Positions 1-6,415 of a DNA stretch of 6,996 bases are shown piece by piece. The notes beneath the pieces were generated by a model that saw only the letters and a program-made list of their open reading frames with translations, was not told where the DNA came from and searched no databases. This DNA comes from Fimbriimonadales bacterium (GTDB lineage: Bacteria > Armatimonadota > Fimbriimonadia > Fimbriimonadales > GBS-DC), in NCBI GenBank assembly GCA_026416065.1, contig JAOAFW010000366.1, positions 1 to 6,996 on the forward strand. The letters are read 5' to 3'. The translations under genes and the position numbers were made by a program. Every line of letters starts with the position of its first letter. Position 1 is the stretch's first letter.

Positions 1-486
1 GAATATAAGGACGACGAGCAAGTGATGGCAATTAAGCTCGGTTACCTGGCGCGGGTGGAAGCTGAGAACCTGCTGGCGATGGTTCCGCGCCGTCCGACGC
101 TTAACGGCAGCGGGTTTGCCGGTAGCCGTGCGTGTATGCCATGCCACTCGGAAGATTATCGCATCTGGCAGCGCACCGCCCACGCCAAAGCGATGCAGAC
201 CCTGATTGACGAAAAGCATGATAAAGACCCTGAATGCGTCGTGTGCCACGTGGTCGGGTTGGAGTTCGAGGGCGGATTCCAGAGTATGGAAAAGACACCC
301 ACCCTCAAAGATGTGGGCTGTGAGAGCTGCCACGGGCCCGCGAAACTCCATGCGCAGGACCCCGAAAAGCACCGACTGGGCAAAGCCGGTTCCCAATCGT
401 GTATGAGCTGCCATGTCCCTGCGCATAGTCCCGGATTCGATTTTGAGACCTACTGGAAGAAGATCGAGCATGGTGTAAAGAAGTAG
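1..486 (+). CDS. Multihaem cytochrome c (c554-type), C-terminal part; 5' end lies outside the window
   Basis: The frame is open from base 1 to a TAG stop at 484-486, and no ribosome-binding site precedes the GTG/ATG at 22-27, so the gene almost certainly starts upstream. Counting the GTG at 22 as residue 1, four CXXCH haem c sites are visible: CMPCH 38-42, CVVCH 72-76, CESCH 100-104 and CMSCH 127-131. The spacing, the 'GS.AC..CH...Y..W..T.HA.A...L' pattern around the first haem and the closing 'YWKKIEHG' resemble the cytochrome c554 family. Haem c attachment implies a location outside the cytoplasmic membrane and a role in electron transfer. In several phyla such a module forms the C-terminus of a calcineurin-like metallophosphoesterase/5'-nucleotidase, and the helical stretch before the first haem would suit such a linker; this is inference, since that region is not present here. 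The gene converges on the leftward gene ending at 605. Confidence 0.85.
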   Translation, partial: EYKDDEQVMAIKLGYLARVEAENLLAMVPRRPTLNGSGFAGSRACMPCHSEDYRIWQRTAHAKAMQTLIDEKHDKDPECVVCHVVGLEFEGGFQSMEKTPTLKDVGCESCHGPAKLHAQDPEKHRLGKAGSQSCMSCHVPAHSPGFDFETYWKKIEHGVKK

Positions 487-604
487 CACCGATTATGGAG
501 ACGGATACTGCGCAGTCATCGGCAAGATGCCAGTGCTCTTCTTAAGCTGTCTCACTTTACCCGACAGCCCGTGAAGCTGTGGCGTCGCACCCTGCCTTCG
601 AACG
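487..604. other. Convergent intergenic gap; no clear terminator
   Basis: This 118-bp gap separates the ends of the cytochrome gene and the Fic/Doc-like gene. A weak inverted repeat, CTGTC and GACAG with an 11-base loop, lies near 548-568. It has no T-tract on either side, so it is not a convincing intrinsic terminator. I see no tRNA or small gene. Confidence 0.4.
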
Positions 605-1813
605 CTACTTCATACCTAAGGTATGTAATGCGGGTTCGTATTGCTCTATCAGATGGTGTACCAGCTCGCGCAGGGGTTCCGGCTGCGTACCTTGCAGGGC
701 AGGCGCGGTAATCTGTCGGATGGCATCCAGTGGATGTTTACGCCGCAGGGCGACCTGCTCAATCCACTCGGCGGCATGCTCAGCAGGCAAGCGGGTCTCA
801 TAGCCGTTGATGTGCAGGAACGATAGCGTCGCAATCAGTGCGGTTCCCAGATTGCCTTGAGCGAAGGGGCGATACTTCAGGTAGCCCCACAGGAACCGTG
901 CCGCTTGCAACGGCACGTCACGGCTCTGGCGGTAGCTATACTGATAGTAGGTTGCTTCCTCCAGGCGGTCGTAGCTATAGGGCTGGAGCGATCGGGTGAC
1001 TTCACTGTTAATCCAGATCAGATCCTGCAGAGTGAGATACCGCCACTCAAAACTCGGTCCGGGCGCAGGCTGAAGCGTTGCACGCACCGTTTCGGGCAGA
1101 GACTCCAGCCGCACAAGTTGTGTCTCGTTCAAAGCACGTTCGGTTTTGAGCAGCACTTCCCGATAACGCGCAGCGAGAGCGTCCAGAATGTCGCTCCACA
1201 CACGCGGGTCGGGTTGATGGGCGACCATCTCGGGCAGGTTTAGGGGTAGCTGCTGAGCAATCGCCTCAATGAGTTGGCGTACTTGCGCCTCACTCAGGTT
1301 CACCTCGACGCCATTCGCCTGCAGAAACGCCAGCCCGAGCAGCGCAGCAACAGCGGCGTTGTACTCAGAAAATGGCTGTGCCGCATAGAGGGTGCGAACG
1401 AGGTTGTCAGCGCGCGCATTCAATGAGGAGTCCGGCGGCAAGAGTTCGGCGGCGAGCAGCGCGGTCTCGATGTGCGAGTTCGTGGCTGGCGCATCGCTGA
1501 GGATTTCGTAAGCCCGTTGGGCATCACGGGGGGTGGGATAACGCCACAGTTGCGCCTGCGCTGCCGCGCGCCCGATTGTCTTCTGGTGTGCGCTCAGCTC
1601 CTCCAATAGAACCTGGGTCGAACCTTCGTTCAAAGGCACGGCACTGCGCAAAGCAAGCTGAACACTGGAGCGCATCTCTTCAGGTAGATAGTGCCAGCCG
1701 AGACTGACATCGCGCAGCAGGAGTGCCAGTTCTCGCAGGACTTCCATGTCGCCCTCGGGTTGGACCAGTTGCTCGCGCAGGGTGCGGAGCGCATCGGCAA
1801 GCGGGCTCTCCAT
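605..1813 (-). CDS. Uncharacterised helical protein with two tandem degenerate Fic/Doc-like domains
   Basis: The protein is 402 residues from the ATG at 1813 (a TTG at 1822 would add three) and is almost entirely helical, with no signal peptide or membrane segment. The C-terminal half reads like a Doc protein: 'YLTLQDLIWINSEV' near residue 259, then 'YRPFAQGNLGTALIATLSFL' followed by NGYE near 336. The Doc/Fic active loop is H-x-F-x-(D/N)-G-N-(K/G)-R. Here His is Arg315, Asp is Gln319, and Lys-Arg is Leu322-Gly323; only Phe317, Gly320 and Asn321 remain. The N-terminal half repeats the pattern: 'QPFSEYNAAVAALLGLAFLQ' and then NG at 167-168. PF, N, A, L, FL and NG all recur exactly 169 residues apart without gaps. 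This suggests an internal duplication of a Fic/Doc fold with lost AMP- or phosphotransferase activity, perhaps now a binding protein. No antitoxin gene is adjacent. It lies 51 bp downstream of pckA on the same strand and may have its own promoter. The reading frame is sound; the fold is inferred from pattern. Confidence 0.87.
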   Translation of the reverse strand: MESPLADALRTLREQLVQPEGDMEVLRELALLLRDVSLGWHYLPEEMRSSVQLALRSAVPLNEGSTQVLLEELSAHQKTIGRAAAQAQLWRYPTPRDAQRAYEILSDAPATNSHIETALLAAELLPPDSSLNARADNLVRTLYAAQPFSEYNAAVAALLGLAFLQANGVEVNLSEAQVRQLIEAIAQQLPLNLPEMVAHQPDPRVWSDILDALAARYREVLLKTERALNETQLVRLESLPETVRATLQPAPGPSFEWRYLTLQDLIWINSEVTRSLQPYSYDRLEEATYYQYSYRQSRDVPLQAARFLWGYLKYRPFAQGNLGTALIATLSFLHINGYETRLPAEHAAEWIEQVALRRKHPLDAIRQITAPALQGTQPEPLRELVHHLIEQYEPALHTLGMK

Positions 1814-1822
1814 AGCGATCAA

Positions 1823-1828
1823 ATTGTA
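1823..1828 (-). promoter_or_regulatory. Candidate -10 element (TACAAT) for the Fic/Doc-like gene
   Basis: On the minus strand TACAAT lies nine bases before the ATG at 1813, in the short gap after pckA. There is no convincing Shine-Dalgarno sequence before this ATG (only a weak AGG about 15 bases upstream) and no clear -35 box. A start seven to nine bases downstream of this hexamer would yield a leaderless or nearly leaderless mRNA. The match is short and could be chance. Confidence 0.35.
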
Positions 1829-1864
1829 CCTGATTTGGCTTGCGTCGAGACACCAGAGCCGATG

Positions 1865-3430
1865 TTAGCCCCGTACCTTTTTCAGTTGCTGCTGCATCCG
1901 TTCCGCGAGCTGGCGCGCCTGCGCTTCGTAAGCGGCTCGGTCATTCCATGTTTCACGTGGTGTAAGCAGGTCGTCGGGCACATTGGGCACGGAGACGGGC
2001 GTCTCTAAGCCGAAGATGGGATCCGTACGGTAAGCACTCTGCTCCAGCGCGCCGTTCAGCACAGCGCGAATCATCGCGCGGGTATAGCGTATCGGGATAC
2101 GATGCCCCACGCCATATGCGCCGCCCGTCCAGCCCGTGTTGATGAGCCACGCCTGCGCGTGATGCTGGCTGAGTTTCTCTGCCAGCATTTCGCCGTAGCG
2201 GGTTGGGGGCATCGGCAAAAATGGGGCGCCGAAACATGCGCTGAAGGTCGCCTCAGGGTCAGTCACGCCGCGTTCCGTACCTGCTACTTTCGCTGTGTAG
2301 CCCAGCAGGAACATATCCATCGCCTGCTCCACGCTGAGACGACTGATAGGAGGCAATACCCCAAAGGCGTCCGCTGCCAAAAAGAACAGATGCCTCGGAT
2401 GCCCGCCCACGCTGGGGAGCACGGCGCCCTCGATGTAATCCACCGGATACGCCGCACGGGTGTTTTCGGTAATCGAGGCGTCTGTATAGTCAGGTTCGCG
2501 CGTGTCGGGGTCTACAACCACATTCTCCACGACGCTGCCAAAACGAATCGCGTCCCAAATCTGCGGTTCGTGTTCGCGTGAGAGATTGATACATTTGGCG
2601 TAGCAGCCGCCCTCGAAGTTGAACACTCCTGCATCGCTCCAGCCGTGTTCGTCGTCGCCGATGAGGCGCCGCTCGCAGTCCGCCGAGAGCGAGGTCTTGC
2701 CTGTACCGCTCAGCCCGAAAAAGAGCGCAACATCGCCTGCTGCGCCCATGTTCGCTGAGCAGTGCATCGGAAACACGCCCTGCAGAGGAAGCAGGAAGTT
2801 CATCACGGTAAAGATCGACTTCTTGATTTCGCCCGCATATGCCGTCCCTGCGATTAGCACGATACGCCGGGTGAAATCGAGCGCGACCACCACCTCGCTG
2901 CGTGTTGCGTCTACAGCAGGGTCGGTTTTGAACCCGGGTGCATGCAGTACGGTAAAGTTGGGACGGAAATTATCGAGTTCCTCGCGCGTCGGCCGAATGA
3001 ACAGCTGTTTCGCGAACAAGTTATGCCACGCTTGCTCGGTGATCACGCGCACACAGAGGCGATAACGCGGGTCTGCGCCCGCGAAACAGTCCTGCACATA
3101 CAACGGTCGGTTCGCCAAATACGCAGAGACGCGCAACAACAGTTTATCGAAGACCTCAGGTGTCATCGGCTGATTAACCGCGCCCCAATCGATTAGCGAC
3201 TCGTATTCGGGACGACGCACCACAAACTTGTCTTTGGGGGAACGCCCAGTGTACTGTCCAGTGCCTGCCACTAACGCGCCGTTCGACGCCAGTTGCGCTT
3301 CACCGCGAACAATCGCCTGCTCCACTAAACTCGCTACAGAAAGATTGTGATATAAAGGGGTTGCCTGACCTAAAAGGTTATCTATCTCTCTATGGTTCGA
3401 CTCGGTCGTCCAATCGGTGTGCATCGACAC
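1865..3430 (-). CDS. pckA: Phosphoenolpyruvate carboxykinase (ATP-dependent)
   Basis: This cytosolic enzyme converts oxaloacetate plus ATP to phosphoenolpyruvate, CO2 and ADP, the entry step of gluconeogenesis. The length (521 residues) fits bacterial ATP-type enzymes. Numbered from the GTG start, the substrate loop TGRSPKDK is at 61-68, YAGEIKKS at 198-205, MHCSANMG at 222-229, the kinase-1 P-loop GLSGTGKT at 239-246 and the metal/nucleotide motif LIGDDEH at 256-262. The NTGWTGG region is at 431-437, followed by the conserved YTRAMI helix. All expected catalytic residues appear present. The open frame extends 25 codons further upstream, but that extension is unlike family N-termini. GTG at 3430 sits seven bases after GGAGGAG; the ATG at 3424, two codons later, is the alternative (519 residues). 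The gene is divergent from the DUF5658-like gene across 132 bp. Identification is secure; only the start is open. Confidence 0.97.
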   Translation of the reverse strand: MSMHTDWTTESNHREIDNLLGQATPLYHNLSVASLVEQAIVRGEAQLASNGALVAGTGQYTGRSPKDKFVVRRPEYESLIDWGAVNQPMTPEVFDKLLLRVSAYLANRPLYVQDCFAGADPRYRLCVRVITEQAWHNLFAKQLFIRPTREELDNFRPNFTVLHAPGFKTDPAVDATRSEVVVALDFTRRIVLIAGTAYAGEIKKSIFTVMNFLLPLQGVFPMHCSANMGAAGDVALFFGLSGTGKTSLSADCERRLIGDDEHGWSDAGVFNFEGGCYAKCINLSREHEPQIWDAIRFGSVVENVVVDPDTREPDYTDASITENTRAAYPVDYIEGAVLPSVGGHPRHLFFLAADAFGVLPPISRLSVEQAMDMFLLGYTAKVAGTERGVTDPEATFSACFGAPFLPMPPTRYGEMLAEKLSQHHAQAWLINTGWTGGAYGVGHRIPIRYTRAMIRAVLNGALEQSAYRTDPIFGLETPVSVPNVPDDLLTPRETWNDRAAYEAQARQLAERMQQQLKKVRG

Positions 3431-3437
3431 CGTTCTG

Positions 3438-3444
3438 CTCCTCC
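3438..3444 (-). promoter_or_regulatory. Ribosome-binding site of pckA
   Basis: GGAGGAG on the minus strand lies seven bases before GTG 3430 and thirteen before ATG 3424. The spacing favours the GTG and argues against the longer open frame that begins at 3505. Confidence 0.7.
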
Positions 3445-3550
3445 AGCACTCAGCTCTGCTTTGAGCGTCCACGCGACAGCGCAGGGGACACCTTAAGGAT
3501 ACCATACTTCCTGCCGAAAATACATAAAGAGCCGCTAAAGCGGGTCCTTG

Positions 3551-3556
3551 AAGGAG
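3551..3556 (+). promoter_or_regulatory. Ribosome-binding site of the DUF5658-like gene
   Basis: AAGGAG lies six bases before the ATG at 3563. It selects that ATG over the in-frame TTG at 3548, which has no such site. Two short inverted repeats flank it: CCGCT-AA-AGCGG at 3532-3543, and TCCTT-G-AAGGA at 3545-3555, which overlaps the site itself. Confidence 0.7.
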
Positions 3557-3562
3557 CGAGCA

Positions 3563-4060
3563 ATGCGACGAGTGTTTGGTTTGATTAGTCCTGAAAGCTG
3601 GGCGATTATTGGATTGTGTCTGGCGGACTTAGGGTTCACGCTGTGGTTACTCTCGCGCGGACTTGCAGAGGAGGCAAATCCCTTGATGCACCACTACCTT
3701 GGCTATGGTGTCGGCGCGTTCGTCGGGGTCAAGCTGATTCTGATTATGGCGCCTGTGATAATTATTGAGTGGGGACTGCGTCTGCGTCCGCAGACAGTGC
3801 GTCGTCTGGCACGTGCGGGTGTGTATGGCTATATCAGTCTCTACGCGCTGCTGCACCTGGGCTTCAATGTGCCTGATGCAATTGCCCACCGTTTTGAACC
3901 GACGAACTATCCGCCGGTCGACAGGGAACTCCTGCGTCTGGAACGCGAGGGGCTGATTCCGCCGTTCTACACTGACGGAACAGTCGCTGCTATTCCCCAA
4001 GAGTATCTGCAGTTTGCTGAGGCGGCTTGGACGAGGTCAGACGCGGAAAGTAGACCGTGA
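3563..4060 (+). CDS. Small integral membrane protein, DUF5658-like
   Basis: The product is 165 residues with three predicted membrane helices at about 12-33, 48-70 and 86-105, then a hydrophilic tail of about 60 residues. The pattern of Asp22 and Thr26 in helix 1, then E-A-N-P-L-M at 37-42 and Lys57 in helix 2 matches what I know of the DUF5658 family, whose function is unknown. The tail is rich in charged residues and proline and looks poorly constrained. The ATG at 3563 is chosen because AAGGAG lies six bases upstream. The gene is divergent from pckA, and its last 71 bases overlap the end of the convergent histidine kinase gene. Nothing in the sequence reveals a biochemical role. The coding call is supported by the start signal and the helix pattern; the family name is from memory of the motif. 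Confidence 0.82.
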   Translation: MRRVFGLISPESWAIIGLCLADLGFTLWLLSRGLAEEANPLMHHYLGYGVGAFVGVKLILIMAPVIIIEWGLRLRPQTVRRLARAGVYGYISLYALLHLGFNVPDAIAHRFEPTNYPPVDRELLRLEREGLIPPFYTDGTVAAIPQEYLQFAEAAWTRSDAESRP

Positions 4061-5174
4061 ATTGGGTTCCTTTGCCCAGCTCGGTTTGCACCTCGATATA
4101 ACCGTCCAGCTGTTGCACTGCCCCTTGTACAGCTGCCAGACCCAGCCCTGTGCCGTGCCCGAACGGCTTTGTCGAGTAGAAGGGCTCGAAGATATGAGGG
4201 AGGACATCGGGGGGTATCCCAGTGCCTGTATCTGCAACGGTGAGGATAACATAGCGTCCTGGAGGTACAGAAGTATTGCGTCCATGCCGAAGCGTCTTGT
4301 TCTGAAGGCGTATCGCAATCACACCCCCTTCCGGCATCGCGTCGCGTGCGTTCACAACCAGATTCAACAGAATCTGCATCAACAGGTTAGCGTCGCCTTG
4401 AATTAATCCCAAGTCGGGATCGGTTTCAGTTTCGAGCCGAATGTTTTCCGGCAGCACGCGGCGCAGAATGTCCAGCACGCTTTCCTGCCACACGCGCATG
4501 TCCAGAGGCGCCAGTTGCACCACCTGTCGACGTGCGTAGGCGAGGAGCTGTTTATTGAGATTTACAGCGCGATCGGTGGCTTGGAGGATGCCCTCGAGGA
4601 AGCGCAAAGTCACTTCGTCTCGGACACGCCCGCGCGCCAGCTCTGCAAAGCCGATTACAGCGGTTAAGATATTGTTAAAATCATGTGCAATACCACCTGC
4701 TAACCTGCCGAGGCTCTCTAAGCGGTAAGCGCGCTCCAGTTCTTGTTGGACGCGGATTCGCTCGGTGATGTCGAGAGCGATTAAGTGAACCACGGGACGC
4801 CCCCGCAAGTTCACCAAAATATAGTGCGCCTCGACCGTGCGCAGTCCGCCATCAGCATGTTGTTGGGAGACCCGCATACCATACCGATTTTGGGCAACCA
4901 GGGGCTTGAGTTGCGTCTCCCAGTCCAGGTTCTCGGCGCAAATGTAGTTGATGTGAGGCTGCTGGAGTAGGGATTCACCGTAAAACCGATGTGCCGCCGC
5001 GTTCGCCACTAAAACAGCACCCGTTTCAAAATCAAGCAATAACTGGGGGATGTTGCTTTCATGGAACAGTTGTCCCCCCCATTCCTGCACTTCCGCAGCA
5101 TGTTCCAGCTCCGCAACGCGTCGGCGCAACTCTTCTAACTCCGCTTGGAGCGCTACAGGAATTTGTTCCGGCAT
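3990..5174 (-). CDS. Cytosolic PAS-domain sensor histidine kinase
   Basis: The protein is 394 residues with no membrane segment, so it should sense an internal signal. From the N-terminus: a short coiled coil (about 7-30), one PAS domain (about 33-140), a HisKA dimerisation domain with the H-box GRLAGGIAHDFNN and phospho-acceptor His164, and a HATPase_c domain. The latter has an N-box NARDAM (275-280), G1 DTGTG (315-319), F-box IFEPFYSTK and G2 GTGLGL (341-346). All are intact, so it should autophosphorylate and pass phosphate to a response regulator. No receiver domain is fused to it and no regulator gene lies in the window, so it is an orphan here. The HDFNN H-box is typical of NtrB-like hybrid-family kinases. 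The start at 5174 is chosen because GGAGGT precedes it; an upstream ATG at 5189 lacks such a site. The 3' end overlaps the convergent membrane-protein gene. The signal is unknown. Confidence 0.95.
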   Translation of the reverse strand: MPEQIPVALQAELEELRRRVAELEHAAEVQEWGGQLFHESNIPQLLLDFETGAVLVANAAAHRFYGESLLQQPHINYICAENLDWETQLKPLVAQNRYGMRVSQQHADGGLRTVEAHYILVNLRGRPVVHLIALDITERIRVQQELERAYRLESLGRLAGGIAHDFNNILTAVIGFAELARGRVRDEVTLRFLEGILQATDRAVNLNKQLLAYARRQVVQLAPLDMRVWQESVLDILRRVLPENIRLETETDPDLGLIQGDANLLMQILLNLVVNARDAMPEGGVIAIRLQNKTLRHGRNTSVPPGRYVILTVADTGTGIPPDVLPHIFEPFYSTKPFGHGTGLGLAAVQGAVQQLDGYIEVQTELGKGTQFTVYFPRLTSSKPPQQTADTLGE

Positions 5175-5178
5175 GCAA

Positions 5179-5184
5179 ACCTCC
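5179..5184 (-). promoter_or_regulatory. Ribosome-binding site of the histidine kinase gene
   Basis: GGAGGT on the minus strand lies four bases before the ATG at 5174. It falls inside the longer frame that begins at ATG 5189, so the shorter protein is the likelier product. Confidence 0.65.
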
Positions 5185-5186
5185 GG

Positions 5187-5198
5187 CATAAAATTATG
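5187..5198. promoter_or_regulatory. AT-rich inverted repeat in the kinase/pilT divergent spacer, possible -10 or operator
   Basis: CATAA-AA-TTATG is a perfect 5-bp inverted repeat with a 2-bp spacer. On the minus strand it contains CATAAT, a plausible -10 for the kinase gene; on the plus strand it contains TAAAAT. No convincing -35 box is seen on either side. It is the only marked AT-rich island in the 134-bp spacer. Function is inferred from position only. Confidence 0.3.
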
Positions 5199-5308
5199 GC
5201 ATTTTTGCCCGAGTTCCTGCTACTCTGGAAGCAGACCGATTCGGTGCGAGGCTTGCAGGACTCTGAACAGGATGCGCGAATCTAACAAAATATCAGGAGG
5301 GCGTTCTT

Positions 5309-6412
5309 ATGCTGAAATTCGCGTCTGCCGATCAACTACTCGATATCTGCTACGAGCGCGATGCATCAGACATTCATATTGTGCCAAACGAACCTGCGAC
5401 GCTGCGTCTGCATGGGCGACTTGTGCGCCTGGATGAGTATGGGGAACTCAGCCCTGCCGACACGGAGCGTTTGTTTCGTGAGGTCGCGCCGCCGCGCGCA
5501 ATCCACGAGCTGGAGCGCGTGCGCACCGCCGACTTCGGCTACACCCACTCCAAAGCACGATTCCGTGTCGCGGCGTACTATGAAAAAGGCTCGGTCGCAA
5601 TCAACTTCCGCTTGATTCCCTACCGCCTGCGCTCTTTCGAGGAGATAGGACTGCCAGAGACAGTTAAACGTCTGCTCCATCTGCCGCGTGGGCTGGTGCT
5701 GGTGACGGGCCCGACGGGCTCTGGCAAGACAACTACCCTCGCGACGATGATCGACTACATCAACGCGAACCGTGAGACGCATATCGTAACGGTGGAGGAT
5801 CCGATTGAGTACTTCCACAGCGCAAAAAAATCGGTTATCAGCCAGCGTGAGGTCGGCGTCGATGTGCCGAGCTTCGATGAGGGCGTGGTGCGTGCTATGC
5901 GCATGGATCCGGACGTAATCCTTGTGGGTGAGATGCGTGACTTGAGGACGATTCAAGCCGCGATTACCGCTGCCGAGACGGGACACCTCGTGTTCGCCAC
6001 TGTTCATACCACAGGCGCGGCACGCACGGTAGAGCGCATCGTCGACGTGTTTCCTCACGAACAGCAAGAGCAGATTCGCGTGCAGCTCAGCACGAACCTC
6101 GTAGCGATTATCTCGCAGCTGCTGCTGCCACGTGCAGACCGCCCCGGACGCGTCGCCGCGTTTGAGATTATGTACGTCACCCCCGCTATCGGGCACATGA
6201 TTCGCGAGCGCAAGATACATAGTATCGAGTCGGCTATTCAAACAGGGCAGCAGCTCGGCATGATTTCGCTGGATAACCACCTGATGTTCCTATACCAGCA
6301 CAAGCTGATTACGCGCGAAGAGATGTATCGCGTGGCGCAGAACCCCGAAGACATCGCAGCGCGTCTGGGCGAGCAGTTGCCCGAAACGGCGATGGCGCGT
6401 CAGGCGGTGTAA
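5309..6412 (+). CDS. pilT: Type IV pilus retraction ATPase PilT
   Basis: PilT is a hexameric cytoplasmic AAA-like secretion ATPase that drives pilus disassembly, and hence twitching motility, at the base of the type IV pilus. The 367-residue length fits the family. The N-terminal PAS-like domain contains ASDIHI (19-24). The ATPase domain has Walker A GPTGSGKT (134-141), an Asp box VEDPIEY (162-168) with Glu163, Walker B DPDVILVGEMRD (200-211) with Glu208, and a His box GHLVFATVHT (225-234). Near the C-terminus the PilT signature AIRNLIRE appears as AIGHMIRE (293-300), so Arg and Asn are replaced by Gly and His. There is no N-terminal extension or cysteine motif of the PilB type. AGGAGG lies eight bases before the ATG, fixing the start. 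The gene is divergent from the histidine kinase, and the SDR gene follows after three bases, suggesting an operon. A PilU-like paralogue cannot be excluded, as other pil genes are not visible. Confidence 0.95.
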   Translation: MLKFASADQLLDICYERDASDIHIVPNEPATLRLHGRLVRLDEYGELSPADTERLFREVAPPRAIHELERVRTADFGYTHSKARFRVAAYYEKGSVAINFRLIPYRLRSFEEIGLPETVKRLLHLPRGLVLVTGPTGSGKTTTLATMIDYINANRETHIVTVEDPIEYFHSAKKSVISQREVGVDVPSFDEGVVRAMRMDPDVILVGEMRDLRTIQAAITAAETGHLVFATVHTTGAARTVERIVDVFPHEQQEQIRVQLSTNLVAIISQLLLPRADRPGRVAAFEIMYVTPAIGHMIRERKIHSIESAIQTGQQLGMISLDNHLMFLYQHKLITREEMYRVAQNPEDIAARLGEQLPETAMARQAV

Positions 6413-6415
6413 AGG

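Noticed and set aside
548..568. Hairpin between the cytochrome gene and the convergent gene as a terminator
   Set aside because: The stem is only five base pairs with an 11-base loop, and no T-run follows on either strand.
857..1243. Plus-strand open frame opposite the Fic/Doc-like gene
   Set aside because: It has no ribosome-binding site and no family pattern, and it overlaps a longer frame that has coherent helical repeats.
605..1813. Reading the Fic/Doc-like gene as half of a doc/phd toxin-antitoxin pair
   Set aside because: There is no small antitoxin frame beside it, the protein is more than twice Doc length, and the catalytic loop is lost.
2102..3196. Several plus-strand open frames opposite pckA
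   Set aside because: They lie antisense to conserved PEP carboxykinase sequence, including the P-loop region, and show no recognisable motifs or start signals.
3431..3505. 25-codon N-terminal extension of PckA
   Set aside because: It lies upstream of a strong, well-spaced ribosome-binding site, is rich in Arg and Cys, and is unlike PckA N-termini.
5366..6280. Long 304-codon open frame on the minus strand opposite pilT
   Set aside because: It is antisense to a gene with every PilT motif intact, its translation resembles no family I know, and such frames are common opposite GC-biased codons.
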